NCBI GenBank assembly: GCA_964471555.1
Contig: CAYYGM010000003.1
Location: 1 to 64,000 of the forward strand
Direction: 5' to 3'
Source: JADLFV01 sp964471555
Lineage (GTDB): Bacteria > Planctomycetota > Phycisphaerae > Phycisphaerales > Phycisphaeraceae
Length of the DNA: 64,000 bases
Positions 8,350 to 16,683 of this stretch are shown piece after piece. The position numbers and the translations under genes were made by a program. The notes under the pieces are model-generated. The model made no database searches. It had not been told where the DNA came from and worked only from the letters and a program-made list of their open reading frames with translations. Numbering within the stretch: position 1 is the first letter of the stretch; every line of letters starts with the position of its first letter.

Positions 8350-8421
8350 CAGAAAATAGATCGGCAACAGATTACAAACGATGGCGACAGGTGCGAAGAT
8401 GTCACGTACATCGACGACGGA

Positions 8422-9372
8422 TCATGCGGATTGTAGCTGCTGGAGCAAGCGTTCCACGCTGCGGGCCAGAGCGGCCAGATCATAGCCGCCTTCCAGCACG
8501 GCCACCACGCGCCCCTGGCAGTGTTTTTTTGCCTGGCTTAACAGTTCCCGGCTCATCCACTCGAAGCCGTCGTAACTGACCTTCATGCCCCCGATGGGGT
8601 CGGCCGCGTGGGCGTCGAAGCCGGCGGAGATGATCATGGCCTGCGGTTGATATTCCTCCAGTGCGGGCAGGATCTTCTGCTCGAACGCCTCGCAGTAGGC
8701 CCCGTCACCGCTGCCGGCCGGCAGGGGCACGTTGAGCGTGAAGCCCTCACCGGCGCCGCGCCCGCGCTCGTCCGCGAAGCCGGTGCCGGGATAAAAATGG
8801 GTCGGATCGCGATGCACGGAAGCCACCAGCACGTCGGCCCGCTCCTCGAACAGATGCTGCGTGCCGTTGCAGTGATGCACGTCATAATCGACGACTGCCA
8901 CGCGCTCGAGCTTGTGGTGACGGATCATGTGCTCAGCGGCCAGGGCGGCGTTGCTGAACAGGCAGAAACCCATCGAGCGGTCGCGCTCGGCATGATGGCC
9001 GGGCGGGCGGATGAGGCAGAAGGCGTTGTGCACTTTGCGGGCCATCACCGCATCGGTGGCGGTCAGCACCGCGCCCAGGGCCAGCAGGGCGATGTCGTAG
9101 CTGAGCGGGCAAATGGCCGAGTCGGGCGAATCGATGTAGCGCTCGCCGGACTCGCAGGCAGCCTGCAGTCGGCGGACATAGACCGGATCATGCAGCATCA
9201 GCGGCGCTTCGGGGTCGGCCGGCTCGAAGTGCATGTGCTCGAACCAGTCCCACAGGCAGCGGCCTTCGTTGAGCCAATCGACCACCGCCCGCAGGCGGTC
9301 GGGCCGCTCGGGGTGGTCCGGGCCGGTGTCGTGCAGGAGGAATCGTTCGTTGTAAAGCAGGGCGGTGTGCAT
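8422..9372 (-). CDS. Histone deacetylase / acetoin utilization (AcuC) family hydrolase
   Basis: Zinc-dependent amidohydrolase of the arginase/deacetylase fold, 316 residues, probably removing acetyl groups from lysine, polyamines or other amines. Visible family signatures are HPERPDRL near the N terminus, RPPGHHAERDRSMGFCLFSN (catalytic His pair), VVDYDVHHCNGTQ (Asp and His zinc ligands) and SAGFDAHAADP (third zinc-ligand Asp). The C-terminal EGGYDL loop is also present. All catalytic positions are retained, so it should be active. MHTALLYNE at 9372 matches the family N terminus, and the upstream in-frame residues do not. Substrate cannot be told from sequence. Confidence 0.9.
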   Translation of the reverse strand: MHTALLYNERFLLHDTGPDHPERPDRLRAVVDWLNEGRCLWDWFEHMHFEPADPEAPLMLHDPVYVRRLQAACESGERYIDSPDSAICPLSYDIALLALGAVLTATDAVMARKVHNAFCLIRPPGHHAERDRSMGFCLFSNAALAAEHMIRHHKLERVAVVDYDVHHCNGTQHLFEERADVLVASVHRDPTHFYPGTGFADERGRGAGEGFTLNVPLPAGSGDGAYCEAFEQKILPALEEYQPQAMIISAGFDAHAADPIGGMKVSYDGFEWMSRELLSQAKKHCQGRVVAVLEGGYDLAALARSVERLLQQLQSA

Positions 9373-9422
9373 CAGGGCAATCCCAATCGGATACGCAGAG
9401 GGCAATCGGGTTTTTGAGGCCA

Positions 9423-9463
9423 CCCCGATTCATCGGGGCGGGCACGCTCCACTGAAGTGGAGC
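9423..9463. repeat. Two tandem perfect hairpins
   Basis: CCCCGAT-TC-ATCGGGG (9423-9438) and GCTCCACT-GA-AGTGGAGC (9446-9463) are two perfect hairpins with two-base loops, seven bases apart. They lie between the YggU stop and the deacetylase start. The paired architecture with two-base loops is like that of the GTTTAGC elements, though the sequence differs. Confidence 0.7.
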
Positions 9464-9483
9464 GGCCTTGAGCGCGGTGCGGA

Positions 9484-9780
9484 TCAGGCCGTGATGCCCA
9501 ATCGGTCGCGGAGCATAGCAATATTCAGGCCCGTGATCCGAAGCGTCTTCTGCGGGCGGCTGTGGCCGGCGATCAGTTCCACCTGGCGGGCCGGGATGCC
9601 CAGCACGTCGGCCAGAAGTGCCACCACCGCGGCGTTGGCTTTGCCGTCCTCGGGCGGGGCGGCCACACGCAGCTTCAGCCGATCTCCCAGCACCCCCGCT
9701 ACCGCAGAGCGGCTGGCCCCCGGTACCACCTTCACGTGCAGCAGGATGCCATTTTCACTTGCTTCCAACAAGCCGGCCAT
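9484..9780 (-). CDS. DUF167 / YggU family protein
   Basis: 98-residue protein of the YggU/DUF167 family, a small conserved alpha/beta fold of unknown function. The family core is clear: ILLHVKVVPGASRSAVAGV, then LRVAAPPEDGKANAAVVALLADVLG, then VELIAGHSRPQKTLRI. The length is normal for the family. The ATG at 9780 is the natural start. The reading frame continues open upstream on the minus strand for more than 1.5 kb, but that part is antisense to the sulfatase-like gene and has no family similarity. The gene is divergent from the sulfatase-like gene with 36 bases between their starts. Confidence 0.9.
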   Translation of the reverse strand: MAGLLEASENGILLHVKVVPGASRSAVAGVLGDRLKLRVAAPPEDGKANAAVVALLADVLGIPARQVELIAGHSRPQKTLRITGLNIAMLRDRLGITA

Positions 9781-9816
9781 TGCGGAGCCTATGGTAGCGA
9801 GGTTACGCTGCGGCGG

Positions 9817-11232
9817 ATGGATCAACCACCGGTTGCGCCGAGTAAGCCACCTCTGTTGCTGCTGCTGGCGACGCAGTTGCGCGCCGACGTGCTGGGTGGA
9901 CAGGCGCGCACGCCGCACCTGGATGTGCTGGCCCGGCATGGCGCGGTCTTCCATCGCCACTTCACCAACTGCCCCCAGGGCATGCCCGCCCGGGCTTCGA
10001 TCTACAGCGGGACAGAACCGTTCCAACACGGCGTGCTGATCAACGGCTGGACGCGCGACGAGATGCCCTTCGCCACGCTGCGTCCGGACGTGCCGCTGTT
10101 TCAGCAGAAGTTGGTTGAAGCCGGTTACCGCGTGGTGCACGTGGGCATTCAGCATCTGCGCACGGACCCGATCCTTCCGGAACGGCTTCCGGGGGTCGAG
10201 TTTGTTGGGCCGGCTTCGGTGGGGCAGTATCACGAAGCCCTGCGGCAGCGCGGCCTGATGCTGGGTGATCTGAACGCCATGCGCGATCCGGTGATCGACT
10301 ACAACAACAACCAACCCTTCGTCTTCAGTGCCGCCTCGTCCCGCGTGGGCGTTTTTCCTCTGCGCGAGGATCTGTTTCTGGATCGCCTGATCGCCCAGCA
10401 GGCGTCGCAGATGATCAGCGGCTATGTCGATGAGCGGCCGCTGGCGCTGCTGTGTCATTTCTGGCTGACGCATCCGCCGCTGTGGGCCCCGCGCAAGTGG
10501 CTGGAGTTGCACGATCCTGATTCGATCGAGCTGCCGCCCACGGTGGGCAAGTGGCTGTTCGGTTCGCCGGTCAACGCCCTGGCCAACATCCCCGGCCAAC
10601 TGGGGGCGCACGTGAGCGAGCAGGGCTGGCGGCAGGCGTGGGCGGCGTACCTGGGCATGGTGGCGATGCTGGACGACTGCATGGGACAGGTGCTGCGGGC
10701 CCTGGAGCGGCGCGGCTGGTTCGAGCAGGCAGCCATCGTGTTCACCGCTGACCACGGCGAGATGCTGGGCAATCGGGGCATGTTCCAGAAGATGTGCCTG
10801 TACGACCCGGCCGTGCGCGTGCCGCTGATCATCAAGCCGCCGGGTGCCAGCGGGTCGCGGCAGGTGACGGAACTGACCAGCCACACGGACCTGGCGGCGG
10901 CGCTGCTTCAGTTCTGTGATGTTCCAACAACCGCAGGCAGCAACCTGGCGGCACTGGCCACGGGGAAACCGGCCGGGGGCGGGACTTCCGGGGGGGAGGT
11001 GTTCGCCAGTTACGACGGCAATGCCGGGCGCGGCTTCCAGCAGCGCATGGTGCGCAGCGCCACGCATAAGCTCATCTGGCACGTCAGCGGGGAATGGGAA
11101 CTGTACGACCTGGTCGAGGATCCGCACGAGACGCAGAACCTGGCCGGGGACGAATCGGTGTCCGCGGTGCGGCATTATCTGGCCGCGCAGTTGGAGCAAT
11201 GGCGGCGGTCCACGGGCGACCCGCTGCTGTAA
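9817..11232 (+). CDS. Sulfatase-like protein lacking the catalytic Cys/Ser
   Basis: 471-residue alkaline-phosphatase/sulfatase superfamily protein. Fold signatures include RTPHLDVLARHGAVF near residues 31-45, NCPQGMPARASIYSG at 51-65, and FTADHGEMLGNRG with a C-terminal YDLVEDPHETQNLAGD that is very typical of sulfatases. The formylglycine motif C/S-x-P-x-R is represented by GMPAR: Gly55 replaces the residue that must become formylglycine. The N-terminal metal Asp pair (usually TDDQ or TDQQ) also reads ATQLR. It is therefore unlikely to be an ordinary sulfatase. The start at 9817 is chosen because upstream residues overlap YggU and lack similarity. No signal peptide is obvious. It precedes a glycosyltransferase gene. 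Confidence 0.8.
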   Translation: MDQPPVAPSKPPLLLLLATQLRADVLGGQARTPHLDVLARHGAVFHRHFTNCPQGMPARASIYSGTEPFQHGVLINGWTRDEMPFATLRPDVPLFQQKLVEAGYRVVHVGIQHLRTDPILPERLPGVEFVGPASVGQYHEALRQRGLMLGDLNAMRDPVIDYNNNQPFVFSAASSRVGVFPLREDLFLDRLIAQQASQMISGYVDERPLALLCHFWLTHPPLWAPRKWLELHDPDSIELPPTVGKWLFGSPVNALANIPGQLGAHVSEQGWRQAWAAYLGMVAMLDDCMGQVLRALERRGWFEQAAIVFTADHGEMLGNRGMFQKMCLYDPAVRVPLIIKPPGASGSRQVTELTSHTDLAAALLQFCDVPTTAGSNLAALATGKPAGGGTSGGEVFASYDGNAGRGFQQRMVRSATHKLIWHVSGEWELYDLVEDPHETQNLAGDESVSAVRHYLAAQLEQWRRSTGDPLL

Positions 11233-11264
11233 CAGGCTGCCATCGGGCGGTGGTTTATGATGAC

Positions 11265-11329
11265 GGGTGCCACGGTCGCGCGTCGGCCGTGAGCAACGCC
11301 AGGCACACCCGCACGCGGGTGTGGCACCC
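11265..11329. repeat. Cruciform-like GGGTGCCAC...GTGGCACCC element
   Basis: Outer 9-base arms GGGTGCCAC (11265-11273) and GTGGCACCC (11321-11329) enclose two inner inverted repeats, one being CACACCCGC-AC-GCGGGTGTG. It lies between the sulfatase-like gene and the GT4 gene. No T tract is present. Confidence 0.7.
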
Positions 11330-11377
11330 AAACCGAACCAGTGGCTGCCATTTCACGCCCGATCCGAGCGCTGACCG

Positions 11378-12559
11378 ATGTTGGCGACAATGACCGTCCA
11401 CCGATGTGAACGCGGTTCGCTGCGCAAGCCCGTGATCGGGCACGTGCTGCATCGTCTGGCCCTGGCCGGGGCGGAAGTGCTGGCCGCCGAGCTGGCCCGC
11501 AAATTGCGCGATCGCTATCGCTTCGTTTTCCTGTGTCTCGATGACAGCGGACCGCTGGGCGATCAATTGCGGGATGAGGGTTTCGCCATCGAGGCGCTGG
11601 GTCGCCGGCCGGGCATCGACTGGTCCGTATCCCGCAGGCTCGGCCGCGCCGCGCAGCAGCAGGGGGTCGATCTGCTGCACGCTCACCAGTACACGCCGTT
11701 CTTCTATTCCGCTCTGTCGCGCTGGATGCCCGGGGGCTTTCGCGGCCCTATCCTGTTCACCGAGCACGGCCGCCACTACCCCGACCCCCGGAAGGTGAGT
11801 CATCTGGTGGCCAACCGTCTGCTGCTGGGCCGCCACGATCGGGTGACGGCAGTGGGTCAGTTCATTCGCCAGGCACTAGCGGAGAACGAAGGCATCGACC
11901 TGCACCGCATCGATGTCATCCACAACGGCATCCCCGCCCCCGGAAGTGCCCCCGGAAATACTGGCCCCACTCAACGCCGCGAGGCGCGGCAGCGCATGGG
12001 TGTTGATCAGCACGACCTGGTGCTGATGCAGGTGGCCCGTTTTCATCCGGTCAAGGATCACGAAACCGCCATCCATGCCTTCGCCTTTGTGGCTCAGCAG
12101 GTGCCGCGGGCGAAGCTGGTGCTGGTCGGTGAAGGTGAACTGATGGAGCAGGCTCGCCGGCAGGTCGAGCAGTTGGAGTTGAACGGGCGCGTCATCTTCC
12201 TGGGTCTGCGCAATGATGTGAATGAACTGCTGCCGGGGGCGGACCTGTTTCTGCTGTCGAGCTTGAGCGAGGGGATCAGCGTGACGCTGCTGGAAGCGAT
12301 GGCGGCAGGCTTGGCGATCTGCGCCACACGGGTCGGCGGCAATCCGGAAGTGGTGGATCACGGCCGCAACGGCCTGCTCTCGCCGCGGCGCAATCCACGC
12401 AATCTGGCGGAGAACATCGTGACGCTGCTGACCGATCCGCACCTGCGGGCTGCCATGGGCGCAGCGGGTCGGCGAAGGTTGAAGCGATACTTCAACCAGC
12501 AGACCATGCACCGGGCTTACGATGACCTGTACGCGCAGATGTTGGCGCGGCGGACTTGA
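11378..12559 (+). CDS. Glycosyltransferase family 4 (GT-B)
   Basis: 393-residue GT4 glycosyltransferase that probably transfers a sugar from a nucleotide-sugar donor in polysaccharide or glycolipid assembly. The N-terminal acceptor domain begins IGHVLHRLALAGAEVLAAELA. HAHQYTPFFY and LFTEHGRH are typical of the family. The C-terminal donor domain has VIHNGI, VARFHPVKDHETAI, KLVLVGEGEL, VIFLGLRNDV and SSLSEGISVTLLEAMAAGLAICATRVGGNPEVV, which carries the usual EX7E-type glutamates. There is no signal peptide or membrane span, so it is cytoplasmic. An ATG at 11390 is an equally possible start; neither has a clear ribosome site. The sugar and acceptor cannot be predicted. Confidence 0.9.
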   Translation: MLATMTVHRCERGSLRKPVIGHVLHRLALAGAEVLAAELARKLRDRYRFVFLCLDDSGPLGDQLRDEGFAIEALGRRPGIDWSVSRRLGRAAQQQGVDLLHAHQYTPFFYSALSRWMPGGFRGPILFTEHGRHYPDPRKVSHLVANRLLLGRHDRVTAVGQFIRQALAENEGIDLHRIDVIHNGIPAPGSAPGNTGPTQRREARQRMGVDQHDLVLMQVARFHPVKDHETAIHAFAFVAQQVPRAKLVLVGEGELMEQARRQVEQLELNGRVIFLGLRNDVNELLPGADLFLLSSLSEGISVTLLEAMAAGLAICATRVGGNPEVVDHGRNGLLSPRRNPRNLAENIVTLLTDPHLRAAMGAAGRRRLKRYFNQQTMHRAYDDLYAQMLARRT

Positions 12560-12622
12560 GCTTATCCTTGCGGGAAAGTGGGGCGGCTACAATCGTTTCG
12601 CGCGTCTTTGAGGAAGTGATTC

Positions 12623-14155
12623 ATGATCGATGCACGTTGGTTGGTTCTGTTGTGGTTCGTTCTGAGCTGGTCGTCATCGGTGCAGGCGCAGCCGCTGAGC
12701 GCGCAGTTGCGCCAGATGGCGTCCAATGCGGACCTGGGGCAGACGACCTGGGGCTTTTGCGTGGTGGACCTGGATGATGGGCAGATCATTGCCCAGGATC
12801 ATGATGATGATCCGATGCTGCCGGCCAGCAACATGAAGCTGTTCACCACGGCGGTGGCCTTGCGCGTGCTGGGAGCGGACTACGAGTTCACCACCGTGCT
12901 GGGCTGGATTGGGACCAAGGCGGGCACGAGCGACAAACTGGTGGTGGTAGCGGACGGCGACCCGGCCTTCGGCGATCCGGTGCTGCTGGAGCGGCACGGC
13001 CTGCGCGTGGACGACCTGCTCGATCAGTGGGTGGCGGCGGTCAAGGGCACGGGACAGGATCACTTCAGCGAGCTGATCATCGACGACCGCGTGTTCGATT
13101 ACCAGTTCGTGCACCCGACCTGGGAGACCGGCGACCTGGTGACCATGAGCGGTGCGGAGGTGGCGGGGCTGAACTTTTATCGCAACTGTTTCGACGTGAT
13201 CGTCACGCCCACGGTGACCGGCCAGAGCCCGCGCATCAGCCTGTTTCCGCAGGCACCCAGCGTCACCATCATCAACCGGGCCACCACCGGCTCGCGCGAC
13301 GACATCATCCGCGACCGCCGCCCCGGCACCAACGAGATGATCTTCAGCGGCCAGATCCGCAATCACCAGTCCGCTCCCTACAGCATCACCTTTCACGATC
13401 CACCGCTTGTTTTTGCCGATGTATTTCGCAACCGCCTGGGCAAGGCGGGGATCACCGTGGACAAGGTCCGTCGCTGTCAGCCGCAGGAGATGCTCGGCAA
13501 CTATCAGCCGCTGCACCGTGTGACCACCACCATGCAACTGGTGCTGGAGCGCACCAACCAGGATTCGCAGAACATGTTCGCCGAGTCGTTGTTCAAGCGT
13601 GTGGGCAGCGCGCGGACCGGCGAGCCGGGCAGTTGGTCCAACGGCGCGGCCGCCATGCGGCAGGAACTGCAACAGATGCTGGGCACCTCCGCTGCCGCAT
13701 TGACCATCACTGACGGCTCGGGCCTGTCACGCGACAACCGCGTCACCGCCCGCCTGCTGGTGGAACTGCTGCACGTGATGGACAGAGACCCGCAACTGGG
13801 CCCGATGTATTTCAAGAGCCTGGCGGAAGGCGGCGAAAACGGCACGCTGGAGCGGCGCTTCCGCAAATTCCCCGGCCAGGTCTTCGGCAAGAGCGGCTAC
13901 CTCACCGGTGTCTGCACGCTCTCGGGCTACCTGCTGGTTCCAACCGGCGACGACGATGCTGACGGCGATGCCGGTGGCGATGACGCCGATCAACAGTCAG
14001 CCGACGAGGCGCAGTCCGCCCCGGCCGAGCGCCGCTTCGCGTTCAGCATTCTTTTCAACAATTACCGCTCACCGATCAGCGCCTCGGTGCTGCGTCGTCT
14101 TCAACAGCGCATGCTCGAAGCTGTCGCCGTGGCGGTTCAGCACGGTTCGATCTGA
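12623..14155 (+). CDS. dacB: D-alanyl-D-alanine carboxypeptidase/endopeptidase (PBP4, S13)
   Basis: Periplasmic peptidoglycan hydrolase of the S13/PBP4 family, 510 residues with a signal peptide (about 1-22). It trims D-Ala or cleaves cross-links. The penicillin-binding motifs are all present: SxxK as Ser69-Asn-Met-Lys72 in PASNMKLFTT, SxN in SQNMFAESLF near residue 313, and the KTG equivalent as FGKSGYLTG around 420. An Asp/Ala-rich low-complexity segment sits between the last motif and the final strand (about 438-460). GAGGAAGTGA lies upstream of the ATG. Its presence, with FtsW nearby, argues for a peptidoglycan wall. Its last 18 bases form one copy of a direct repeat shared with the 3' end of ftsW. 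Confidence 0.92.
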   Translation: MIDARWLVLLWFVLSWSSSVQAQPLSAQLRQMASNADLGQTTWGFCVVDLDDGQIIAQDHDDDPMLPASNMKLFTTAVALRVLGADYEFTTVLGWIGTKAGTSDKLVVVADGDPAFGDPVLLERHGLRVDDLLDQWVAAVKGTGQDHFSELIIDDRVFDYQFVHPTWETGDLVTMSGAEVAGLNFYRNCFDVIVTPTVTGQSPRISLFPQAPSVTIINRATTGSRDDIIRDRRPGTNEMIFSGQIRNHQSAPYSITFHDPPLVFADVFRNRLGKAGITVDKVRRCQPQEMLGNYQPLHRVTTTMQLVLERTNQDSQNMFAESLFKRVGSARTGEPGSWSNGAAAMRQELQQMLGTSAAALTITDGSGLSRDNRVTARLLVELLHVMDRDPQLGPMYFKSLAEGGENGTLERRFRKFPGQVFGKSGYLTGVCTLSGYLLVPTGDDDADGDAGGDDADQQSADEAQSAPAERRFAFSILFNNYRSPISASVLRRLQQRMLEAVAVAVQHGSI

Positions 14156-14175
14156 GGCGCGTCGGGCATTGGCAA
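14137..14175. repeat. Direct repeat flanking the HDOD gene, copy 1
   Basis: TCAGCACGGTTCGATCTG (14137-14154) is identical to 15458-15475. The next 14 bases match at 11 positions, and a CAAC follows both. This copy covers the dacB stop codon. Confidence 0.8.
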
Positions 14176-14414
14176 CTTTCGATCTGGGAGACGTACGGGA
14201 CGAGGTGTAGGTCCTGTAATTCATCAACCCTTGCACACAGCCTACACAAACAACCGGCGCTGTCACCTAATCATCCGACAGGCTGCTTCAGCACTGCCGT
14301 GACGATCATTGACCGTATCACGGAGCAATTATTAGCACGCATTATCAATGATCCGGATGTTGCCGATGAATTATAGGTGCCAGTCGAGCCATGACTTTGC
14401 TTGATGGGGGGTGT

Positions 14415-15362
14415 ATGTCCAGGCCATCACCGATTCTCGGTCAACTTTTGTCGAGTAGCGACCTGCCCGCGTTGCCGGGAGCCGTGATCAAGCTCATCAA
14501 TCTTCTGGATCAGCCGAACACCAGCATTGATCAGATCGCAGATGCACTGTCGCAAGACGCCCAGTTGGCTGCCTCTGTGCTGAAAACGGTCAATAGCAGT
14601 TACTACGGTCTGTCGAACAAGCTATCGTCGATCGTCCCGGCCGTGACCTTGTTGGGAATCAGGAAGATCAAGGATCTGGCCGTAGGCTGTTCCCTCAGCA
14701 GCTACATGAAGAAGACCCAAGCCGCAGGCTTCGATCCCGTGTGGCTCTGGCGGCATTCCCTGTTCACCGGGTCCGCCGCCCGCATGATTGCCATCCACGT
14801 CCGCGATGTGAATCCGGAGGAGGCTCATCTGGCGGGACTGCTCAAATGCATCGGTGCGCTGGCGATGGCGGTGACGCTCAAGCAGACGTACACCGTGCTG
14901 CTGCAGCGTCAGTGGCAGAGCATCGACCAGTTGGCTGCCGCCGAGCGCGACGCGTTGGATATCGATCATGCTCAGGTTTCGGCCGCGATGCTGGAGGCCT
15001 GGCACCTGCCGTCCGTGCTGGTGGAGCAGATCCGCTTTGCTTACAACCCCGACGCAGCCCCGCCGCCCTATCAGCGGGCAACGCACGTCATCGCGCTGGC
15101 TTCGCTCGCCGGCGACCTGATGGTTGACATACAGACCGGGCACACGGATCAATTCTTTGACAGCGCCAAGCGATTCGCCGATCAGGCTGCAACCTGGTTT
15201 GAGGTGAACTGGTCCCAGGCTGATCGTCTTATCAGCGCTGCCTCAGATGCCGCATTTGCCATGGCCGACATGTTCAAGGTCGCTGTGGGTGAGAAGTTGG
15301 ATTTTGACAAGATGCTGGCAAGTGTCGATATCACCAACGTCAACGTCACAGTCGCCGCCTGA
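14415..15362 (+). CDS. HDOD domain signalling protein
   Basis: 315-residue protein consisting mainly of one HDOD domain, a catalytically inactive relative of HD phosphohydrolases found in bacterial signalling and stress proteins. Family features are LPALPGAVIKLINLLDQPNTSIDQIADALSQDAQLAASVLKTVNSSYYGL (shown here only as its overall pattern at residues 16-66), then AVTLLGIRKIKDLAVG and the HSLFTG and HLAGLLKCIGALA segments. The ATG at 14415 has a run of six G six bases upstream and is preferred to 14391. The gene stands alone between direct repeats that also cover the 3' ends of dacB and ftsW, so it may have been inserted. Partner unknown. Confidence 0.85.
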   Translation: MSRPSPILGQLLSSSDLPALPGAVIKLINLLDQPNTSIDQIADALSQDAQLAASVLKTVNSSYYGLSNKLSSIVPAVTLLGIRKIKDLAVGCSLSSYMKKTQAAGFDPVWLWRHSLFTGSAARMIAIHVRDVNPEEAHLAGLLKCIGALAMAVTLKQTYTVLLQRQWQSIDQLAAAERDALDIDHAQVSAAMLEAWHLPSVLVEQIRFAYNPDAAPPPYQRATHVIALASLAGDLMVDIQTGHTDQFFDSAKRFADQAATWFEVNWSQADRLISAASDAAFAMADMFKVAVGEKLDFDKMLASVDITNVNVTVAA

Positions 15363-15457
15363 CGCGGGGGTCGAACCAACGCAGTTGAGCGGGAACGGTT
15401 TTCGGGAACCCTGGTCAAGAGCCATCGATGACCTGATGGGGGCATCGCTGTAGCATC

Positions 15458-15500
15458 TCAGCACGGTTCGATCTGCGGTTCGTCGGGCAACGCCGGCAAC
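15458..15500. repeat. Direct repeat flanking the HDOD gene, copy 2
   Basis: Second copy of the repeat at 14137-14175. Here it encodes, on the minus strand, the last residues and stop of FtsW. The 1.3 kb between the two copies contains only the HDOD gene. Confidence 0.8.
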
Positions 15501-16624
15501 GAACGGCTGACGGCTGACTCAGCGCCGTCGATGTGCAAGGCGTAGGCGTTGTCCAGTGAGGCCACCAGGCCCAGGGCGAAGGCGGTCACGATCCAGCCGG
15601 TGCCGCCGCTGCTGATCAGGGGCAGGGCGATACCCTTGGTCGGCACCATGGCGGTCACCACCGCGATGTTCAACGCTGCCTGCAGGCCCACCGTCAGCAG
15701 CACGCCCAGTCCCAGCAATCTGCCGAAAGCGTCTTGGCACTGGCGCACGATGCCCAGGCCCACCCACAGGATCACCAGGTACGCGCCGATCACCATCAGG
15801 GCGCCGATCAGGCCGAGTTCTTCGCAGATGATGGCGAAGATGAAGTCGGTGCTGTCCTCGGGCAGATAGCCGAACTTCTGCACGCCGTTACCCAGCCCGC
15901 GCCCGAACAGGCCGCCTTGGGTGACAGCCAGCATGGACTGGATGGGGTGGTAGCCGACGCCCTGCGGATCGGCCCAGGGATCGAGGAAAGCCAGGATGCG
16001 CTGCACGCGGTAGGGGGCCATCACAATCATGCCCACCAGCATGGCGATGGCCGGCGGCACGAAGCCCAGCAGGTGTCGCAGCCTTGCTCCCCCGGCGATG
16101 AGCACCAGGGCGCCCACAGCCGCGATCAGTGCAGACGTGCCCAGGTCTTCAGCGCCCACCACGCCCACCGCCAGGCCCAGCAGCAGCAGGGCGGGCAGCA
16201 GGCCGTCGACGAAACGGTGCATCACCCCGCTGCGGCGGGCGCACCACCAGGCCATGGCGATGACGATCGACCACTTGACCAGTTCACTGGGCTGGAAACT
16301 GACGGGCCCGATCTCCAGCCAGCGGCTGGCGCCGTTGACGCTGCGGCCCATGCCCGGCACCAGGGTCAGCACCGCCAGGCCGAAGCTGATCAGCAGCATG
16401 ATGATCAACGGGCTGCTGACGCCGCGGGCCCGAAAAACCTCGCGCACATTCAGCCGGCTGCCCACCAGCATGGCTGCGAACGCCAGCACGGCATAGATCG
16501 CCTGTCGCTGGACGAAAGCCAGGCTCTCGCCGCCCACGGTCATGCGTGCCGACCAGACCATCACCACCGCCAGGGCCAGCAGCGCGGTGGCAGCGGTCAT
16601 CAGGATGTGGGCTGGGCGCAGCAT
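15458..16624 (-). CDS. ftsW: FtsW/RodA/SpoVE family peptidoglycan polymerase
   Basis: 388-residue SEDS-family integral membrane protein with about ten transmembrane segments; SEDS proteins polymerise lipid II glycan strands with a cognate class B PBP. Typical segments are GASRWLEIGPVSFQPSELVKWS, the AEDLGTSAL loop with its conserved Asp, FLDPWADPQGVGYHPIQS, GGLFGRGLGNGVQKFGYLPEDSTDFIFAIICEELG (seen as one continuous block), and MVPTKGIALPLISSGGT. FtsW is slightly favoured over RodA by the GLGNGVQK and LPEDSTDFIF form. The start at 16624 keeps the gene clear of the divergent fucosidase. Its stop lies within the second direct-repeat copy. DacB is nearby. Confidence 0.88.
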   Translation of the reverse strand: MLRPAHILMTAATALLALAVVMVWSARMTVGGESLAFVQRQAIYAVLAFAAMLVGSRLNVREVFRARGVSSPLIIMLLISFGLAVLTLVPGMGRSVNGASRWLEIGPVSFQPSELVKWSIVIAMAWWCARRSGVMHRFVDGLLPALLLLGLAVGVVGAEDLGTSALIAAVGALVLIAGGARLRHLLGFVPPAIAMLVGMIVMAPYRVQRILAFLDPWADPQGVGYHPIQSMLAVTQGGLFGRGLGNGVQKFGYLPEDSTDFIFAIICEELGLIGALMVIGAYLVILWVGLGIVRQCQDAFGRLLGLGVLLTVGLQAALNIAVVTAMVPTKGIALPLISSGGTGWIVTAFALGLVASLDNAYALHIDGAESAVSRSLPALPDEPQIEPC

Positions 16625-16683
16625 ATCCCTGACGTTTATCGGCCGGTACACTATCTCGACTTGGGAAATCAGGAGCCCCGGCC

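Noticed and set aside
9781..11331. Long minus-strand extension upstream of the YggU gene
   Set aside because: It is antisense to the sulfatase-like gene and lacks family similarity; only the last 98 residues, from the ATG at 9780, match YggU.
12568..12593. Promoter TTGCGG...TACAAT before dacB
   Set aside because: The spacer is only 14 bases, so only the -10-like box is credible.
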